NCBI GenBank assembly: GCA_009760855.2
Contig: WPIO01000022.1
Coordinates: forward strand, 1,876,501-1,940,500
Length of the DNA stretch: 64,000 nt
DNA from: Cristatella mucedo
Lineage: Eukaryota > Bryozoa > Phylactolaemata > Cristatellidae
Direction of reading: 5' to 3'
The position numbers and the translations under genes are program-made. Shown piece by piece: positions 33,308 through 64,000 of the stretch; position 1 is the first letter of the stretch; every line of letters starts with the position of its first letter. The notes under the pieces are model-generated. The model had not been told where the DNA came from. It made no database searches and worked only from the letters and a program-made list of their open reading frames with translations.

Positions 33308-33499
33308 GCACAGCAGCTTGGGACGGCCAGTTGAGACCTTTATTTGCTTTTTCTCAGGCACGTGGGGGCATAGGCATAGCCAGATTTGTTATGAAGGAGT
33401 CAAAGTCTGGCAGGCCATATCGTACTCCTGTACTGAAAAGGTATTCCTGGCATGCATAGCCATTCACCAGACCCAAACCGATCGCCAGACTCATGGGGA

Positions 33500-34170
33500 C
33501 TGTAATAGTAATAATAATAACAATAATACCATTTGATATAGTGCCCTCAAAGGACTCAATCTCTTTCTAGTCACTTAAGATTTGCTGCAAATTAAGCACT
33601 ATCGAATGGTTAGTGGTAGCATGCTCAATAAACAACAAGAATAACATGGTTAAGGGTGACATGCACAAGGTCAGCGTGCAAGTTTCGTTAGTGGCATTGT
33701 GCACGGTGTCAGCATGCATATCCACGTAAAGGTCGAATCAGAGGGACCCACTAAATGCTGTGATAAATAGGTGCGTTTTTAGTTTCTATTTAAATGTGAT
33801 CAAGTCAGAAGATGATGTGACACAGCAGCATGGGACGGCAAGTTGAGACCTTTGTTTACTTTCTTAGGCTTTAGGAGCATCCGAACTAAAGGCTCGGTCT
33901 CTAAAGGATTGAGGTTCGTTCAAGGTATAGGTAAACGATTAGATTCCGTCCGAAAAGCTAGCAGTACGATGCTAAGCCTGGTGGGGCAGTAGATCTGATA
34001 GGTAGGCTGGAGCCAAAGAATGAAGGGACCTAAAAGTGAATGACAAAAGGAAGTCGATGCTTGACGGGAAACCAGTGCAGGTCGGCGAGAAGTGGTGTGA
34101 TGTAGCAACTGCGGGCCTCACCACAGACAAGCCTAGCTGCATAGTTTTGCACCAGCTGTAAGCGCCTGTA
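33500..34170 (-). mobile_element. LINE family B, 3' copy
   Basis: Starts at (TAATAA)n and CATTTGATATAGTGCCCTCA and continues upstream to the LHWFPVKH-type region at about 34060-34170. It contains a 50-bp segment near 33823-33875 that also occurs at 33308-33358, an unusual replacement. Confidence 0.78.
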
Positions 34171-35063
<893 letters not shown>

Positions 35064-35274
35064 ATAATAATAATAATATTGCACTTGATAAAGCGCCCTC
35101 AGAGAACTTAATCTCTTTCTAGGCGCTTTACATTAGCTGCAAAGTGATACGCAATAGAATAGTAAGTAAAATCATGCTTGAAAAACAAACAAAATGAATA
35201 ACATGGTTAGGGGTTACATGCACTGGGTCAGCATGCAAATGTGGTTAGTGGCAGCATGAACAGTGTCAGCACGC
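35064..35274 (-). mobile_element. LINE family B 3' end between two microsatellites
   Basis: (AAT)n, TTGCACTTGATAAAGCGCCC, then 3' UTR to CAGTGTCAGCACGCAT, where CTAT repeats resume. Confidence 0.85.
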
Positions 35275-35591
<317 letters not shown>

Positions 35592-36155
35592 ACATGCTGG
35601 CCGCTGACACGAGTAATGCCGAGGCAATGGCAAGCAGGCAAGGCTTGCCTGCTGTTTTTCTTCCGGTCCTTCGTGCTGAGTAGTCAGGTCCTGAGGCTGG
35701 ACTGTGGCCGTCATCAGCTAATCTGTTTAGGCTGTTAGTTGGTCATCTGCTCAATCTTGCTGTCCAGTAAAGGTTAGTCACGACATTTATAACTGCCACA
35801 TGAGGTGGCAGATGGCTCTGCTCGGCATGGAGCTGCTGAGTGCAGCAGATCCAGCACCGACGTCCTATTTACTCTCTGCCTGCGTGGTGCAGCTCCTAGG
35901 GAGGGGCCACGGGTGAAATAATAAGGGCAATGGCCCGTGTGCACTGACTAGGCTGTCTGCTGCTGCTGCTTAGCCACTTGCCTTCGCCTGCCCCATTAGC
36001 TCGAATGTAGGGCAGGTTGTCAATTTGGCCTGCTGCCGTTGTGGACCGGCATTTGCCAATATCCGTAGATATGTGTGTAAATTAATAGCCAAGCAATCAG
36101 TGCTGCATCTATTGGAGATCCTTGTGCTCAAACTCTCTGCCCGTGTGCTGGCTCG
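35592..36155. other. Unassigned host sequence
   Basis: No recognised gene or repeat. Confidence 0.4.
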
Positions 36156-36191
36156 GCTCGACAGACCGACAAGCTTGTCGGTCTGTCGAGC
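36156..36191. repeat. Perfect 36-bp palindrome
   Basis: GCTCGACAGACCGACAAG followed exactly by its reverse complement, centred on AAGCTT. No mismatch and no loop. Confidence 0.95.
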
Positions 36192-36195
36192 TCGG

Positions 36196-36275
36196 TTAGC
36201 TCATAGGCTGAAAGCTGATAGGCTGAAAGCTCATAGGCTGAAAGCTGATAGGCTGAAAGCTGATAGGCTGAAAGT
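36196..36275 (+). repeat. 15-bp tandem repeat (5 units)
   Basis: Five copies of GCTSATAGGCTGAAA, alternating CTC and CTG in the third position, starting a few bases after the palindrome. Confidence 0.9.
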
Positions 36276-36633
36276 GAGTACCGAGCGGAGCGCCTTAGCC
36301 GCTAGTCCCTCCTCATCCCGCCTGACTTCCGTGGCTTTGCGAATCGATAGACCAGCCGACGCCACTCGTAGCCGGACAGAGGCGGCCGAGGATGACAGAG
36401 CGAGCAACCGCACTGGTTCCCGTTGACAAGTGGGCACTACTCCTCGCCTGCAGCAACAAACGCACCGGCTGTGGCAGGCCGCGATCGGTCCTTCGTCAGT
36501 GTAGCCCACGTGCTGGTGTTTTTTGCAGCCGAGTCCATCCATTTGGGCCCAGCTGCCACAGCAGCTAGTTGCACCAGCTGCCTCGGTCGGCTGCTGTCTG
36601 CACTGAACCGGCGACGGGGGGGGGGGGCCAATT

Positions 36634-36707
36634 GTTAGAGCAGCGAGGAGTGCGCCTCCTTTGCACGTTGGTTAGAGCAGCGAGGAGTGCGCCTCCTTTG
36701 CACGTTG
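36634..36707 (+). repeat. 37-bp direct duplication
   Basis: Two exact tandem copies of a 37-bp unit beginning GTTAGAGCAGCGAGGAGTGC, next to a G11 run. Confidence 0.9.
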
Positions 36708-36882
36708 GCTTGCGATCTCGGCAGCGTCTGCCCTGCACCGAAAACGTGGTACCGAAAGCTCGGAAAGCGTGCTTGCTTCCAGTCTTGGCAGTCTGATGCG
36801 GACACATGCACTCACGTACACTACTGTGGTGGCTTGGGGGCACTCACAACAAGTCGATTAGGTATCCCAGAAGTGCCTCAAG

Positions 36883-37393
36883 CCGGGTTTACACCGTGAG
36901 TCTTGCTTCCTACCTACTTTTGTCCTACTTGAGTCTTACTCGTTATGTAAATCACGAGGACTTAAGGGAGATTTAATGGACACTCAGCAGCCAAGTGTGG
37001 TTCTACTTCTTGGCCAAGACTCGGGCTAGACTTTGCAAACGACCAATCGCCGGCGCCGTCAAGCACACACCTTTGCTTTGAAAAGCATGGCGGACGACTC
37101 AATGGGTGCAACCATCGATGTATTTACGGTAGTCCCTGGTAATCGGGGAAATTGCAAGAATCAGCCAAGCGGTGGGCAATGAAAGCAATTGTGGAAGTTT
37201 AAAATAAATTCACCTGGAGGTGCATCGTGGATGGCCATTTCCTACTTCCTTAACAAAGGTAATTTTCCCACAATCACTCGGGGCAGAGCAAGTATGAAGC
37301 AAGACTTAGAGGAAGACTGTAAACTTCCTACAAGTAGGAAGACCTCGAAGTAGGACGGAAGTAGACAGGAAGCACGACTCACCGTGTAAAGCC
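36883..37393. mobile_element. MITE-like element with terminal inverted repeats
   Basis: The left end GTTTACACCGTGAGTCTTGC followed by TTCCTACCTACTTTTGTCCT is matched by the reverse complement of the right end (CTTTACACGGTGAGTCGTGC then TTCCTGTCTACTTCCGTCCT). Arms are about 45 bp with few mismatches, about 510 bp overall, with no coding capacity. The target duplication is not clear. Confidence 0.75.
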
Positions 37394-37767
37394 TTCTTAA
37401 GATGGCTTCTGGTTTTTTGCAGGCAGCGAACCCTTAGCAGCTGTAAGGCCCCTAGCGGAGGTGAGCATTTCGTGGTGAGCGGTTCATGTTAGAGCAGCGC
37501 GAGCTGCTATTAGTGCAATGAAGATTCCGGTCCAGCTGCCGGCGCTGAAGCTAACGGGGTTGTGTCCTTGCATCTTTTCTTGTCTGCATAAGCACTCGGG
37601 CACAGGATGCGGTCGGTTAATTGCTCTGTCTGCCCAACCTGAACTGAAAGGTATCTTTTTTTTGTAGATTCTACTTGCAAAGGAATGGTCGAGGGTGCTT
37701 GCAGCTGATCTTTTCCCAGACTTCCTGCTACCTTGAGCACTCGACCTGCTAAGCACGCTGACGTACC

Positions 37768-63120
<25,353 letters not shown>

Positions 63121-63569
63121 GTGGTGATGCTGCTCTGCTGTCCAAATTTTGTCCCATAGCAACAGTTGCTGCCAGCCGGCTGGTGCTGCTGCCGATGCCT
63201 TGGCTGGCCGTTCTTGCTAAATGCTGCTAAAGGTTGGCATGTGATTTGCTGAAATGTCAGAGGTTGCATGATGACCGACGATCTGCCACACTCCCGCTCT
63301 TTTTTTGTTCGAATACGTAGATCGAGCCGCAGCCGGGCTGAGCACTGGGCGCTGTTTTTGACTTCGACAGAATTGGGACTGCCATCGGTAGCCCGGCTCG
63401 TGCGTGCCTGCTGACCTTCATGCACTTCTAACGCAATGGGGCATGCTCGTACAACTTGGCCCTCGTGAGCATTGCTTTAAATTTTCTGACGTGTCATGGT
63501 TTTCGTTTCTTTTTGCAAACCTGGAACCAGGCTGAAAGCGGAAGCTCCGTAGCGGAGTCTCGAGCCTCT

Positions 63570-63925
63570 ATGCGAGAGGTTCAGCTATGGGCACAGTGCT
63601 CATAGCAAGCTGTGCAACAAGGTCGCCAGCCTATGTTTATTAACATTTACGTTAAATAAACGCTTTCTAGTTATCTTTTCATTTAGAGTTTCTCTCTAAT
63701 ACCTAAATACTAGACCCAAAGTCTCAAAACCAGACAAGAAAATACAAAATCTAACCCGTAAACCCCAAGATATACAACCCCTAAATAATAAACCCAAAAT
63801 CCTAAACCATAAGCTGAAAAAGATAGCTAAAACATGTCTGTTTAACGTAAATATGAACATAAGCTGGCAACCGTGTTGAACAACCTGCTATGAGCACTTT
63901 GCCCGTAGCAGAACCTGGCAGGGCT
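63570..63925. repeat. Fold-back inverted repeat
   Basis: Arms of about 105-115 bp (63573-63685 and 63820-63925) share, in inverted orientation, AGTGCTCATAGCA, GCCAGC-TATGTT and TTTACGTTAAA. The loop is about 135 bp of degenerate AACC/TAAACCC-type sequence. Confidence 0.8.
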
Positions 63926-64000
63926 GTATGAACCTGTATTAGCTGGACTAATAATGCAAGTCGACTGGCGATGAGAAGGGGCACAGACCAGTGGGGGGGT

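Overview
The window looks like nuclear DNA of an invertebrate animal; I cannot fix the phylum. A spliced gene with metazoan-type GT-AG introns (FAM135 family) runs off the right edge. The rest is dominated by interspersed repeats: two L2/CR1-like LINE families, two tRNA-derived SINE families, hAT, Tc1/mariner and MITE-like remnants, and long CT/CTAT/CA/AT microsatellites.

Layout. 1-1.85 kb holds nothing recognisable except a SINE. 1.86-3.71 kb is a broken hAT transposase. 3.71-15.25 kb is a strikingly AT-rich block, unlike its surroundings, that carries the gene set of a Polinton/Maverick-like (adintovirus-like) virus. In order it holds an adenain-like protease with a zinc-ribbon N-terminus, an A32/FtsK-like packaging ATPase, two paralogous penton/minor-capsid-like proteins, a double-jelly-roll-type major capsid protein, a YqaJ/lambda-type exonuclease, a phage-like fibre protein, a retroviral-type integrase and several small genes. 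Almost every gene carries a stop or frameshift, so it is a decayed endogenous copy, but most of each protein can still be read. No protein-primed DNA polymerase B and no terminal inverted repeats are visible. A ~1 kb stretch of host-like DNA (13.65-14.70 kb) with a 72-bp coding tandem repeat interrupts the block.

Almost every viral start codon is preceded within about 10 bases by a TATATAGA-like motif. Two divergent gene pairs share intergenic spacers of only 21 and 10 bases. This looks like a compact element-specific promoter code and is the most interesting signal in the window.

15.3-37.4 kb is repeat-rich host DNA. It includes a near-identical inverted duplication (about 19.15-20.55 against 21.75-23.15 kb) carrying LINE pieces, several GC-rich stretches without a recognisable gene, a perfect 36-bp palindrome next to a 15-bp tandem array, and a MITE-like element with terminal inverted repeats.

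37.77-63.12 kb contains at least 14 coding exons of a FAM135 gene on the + strand: the N-terminal FAM135 domain, a long low-complexity middle exon, and the start of the C-terminal DUF676 serine-hydrolase domain. Reading phases agree across ten successive junctions and again across the last three exons. The end of the hydrolase domain lies beyond the window. Introns are filled with LINE/SINE copies, Tc1/mariner fragments, microsatellites and a fold-back repeat.
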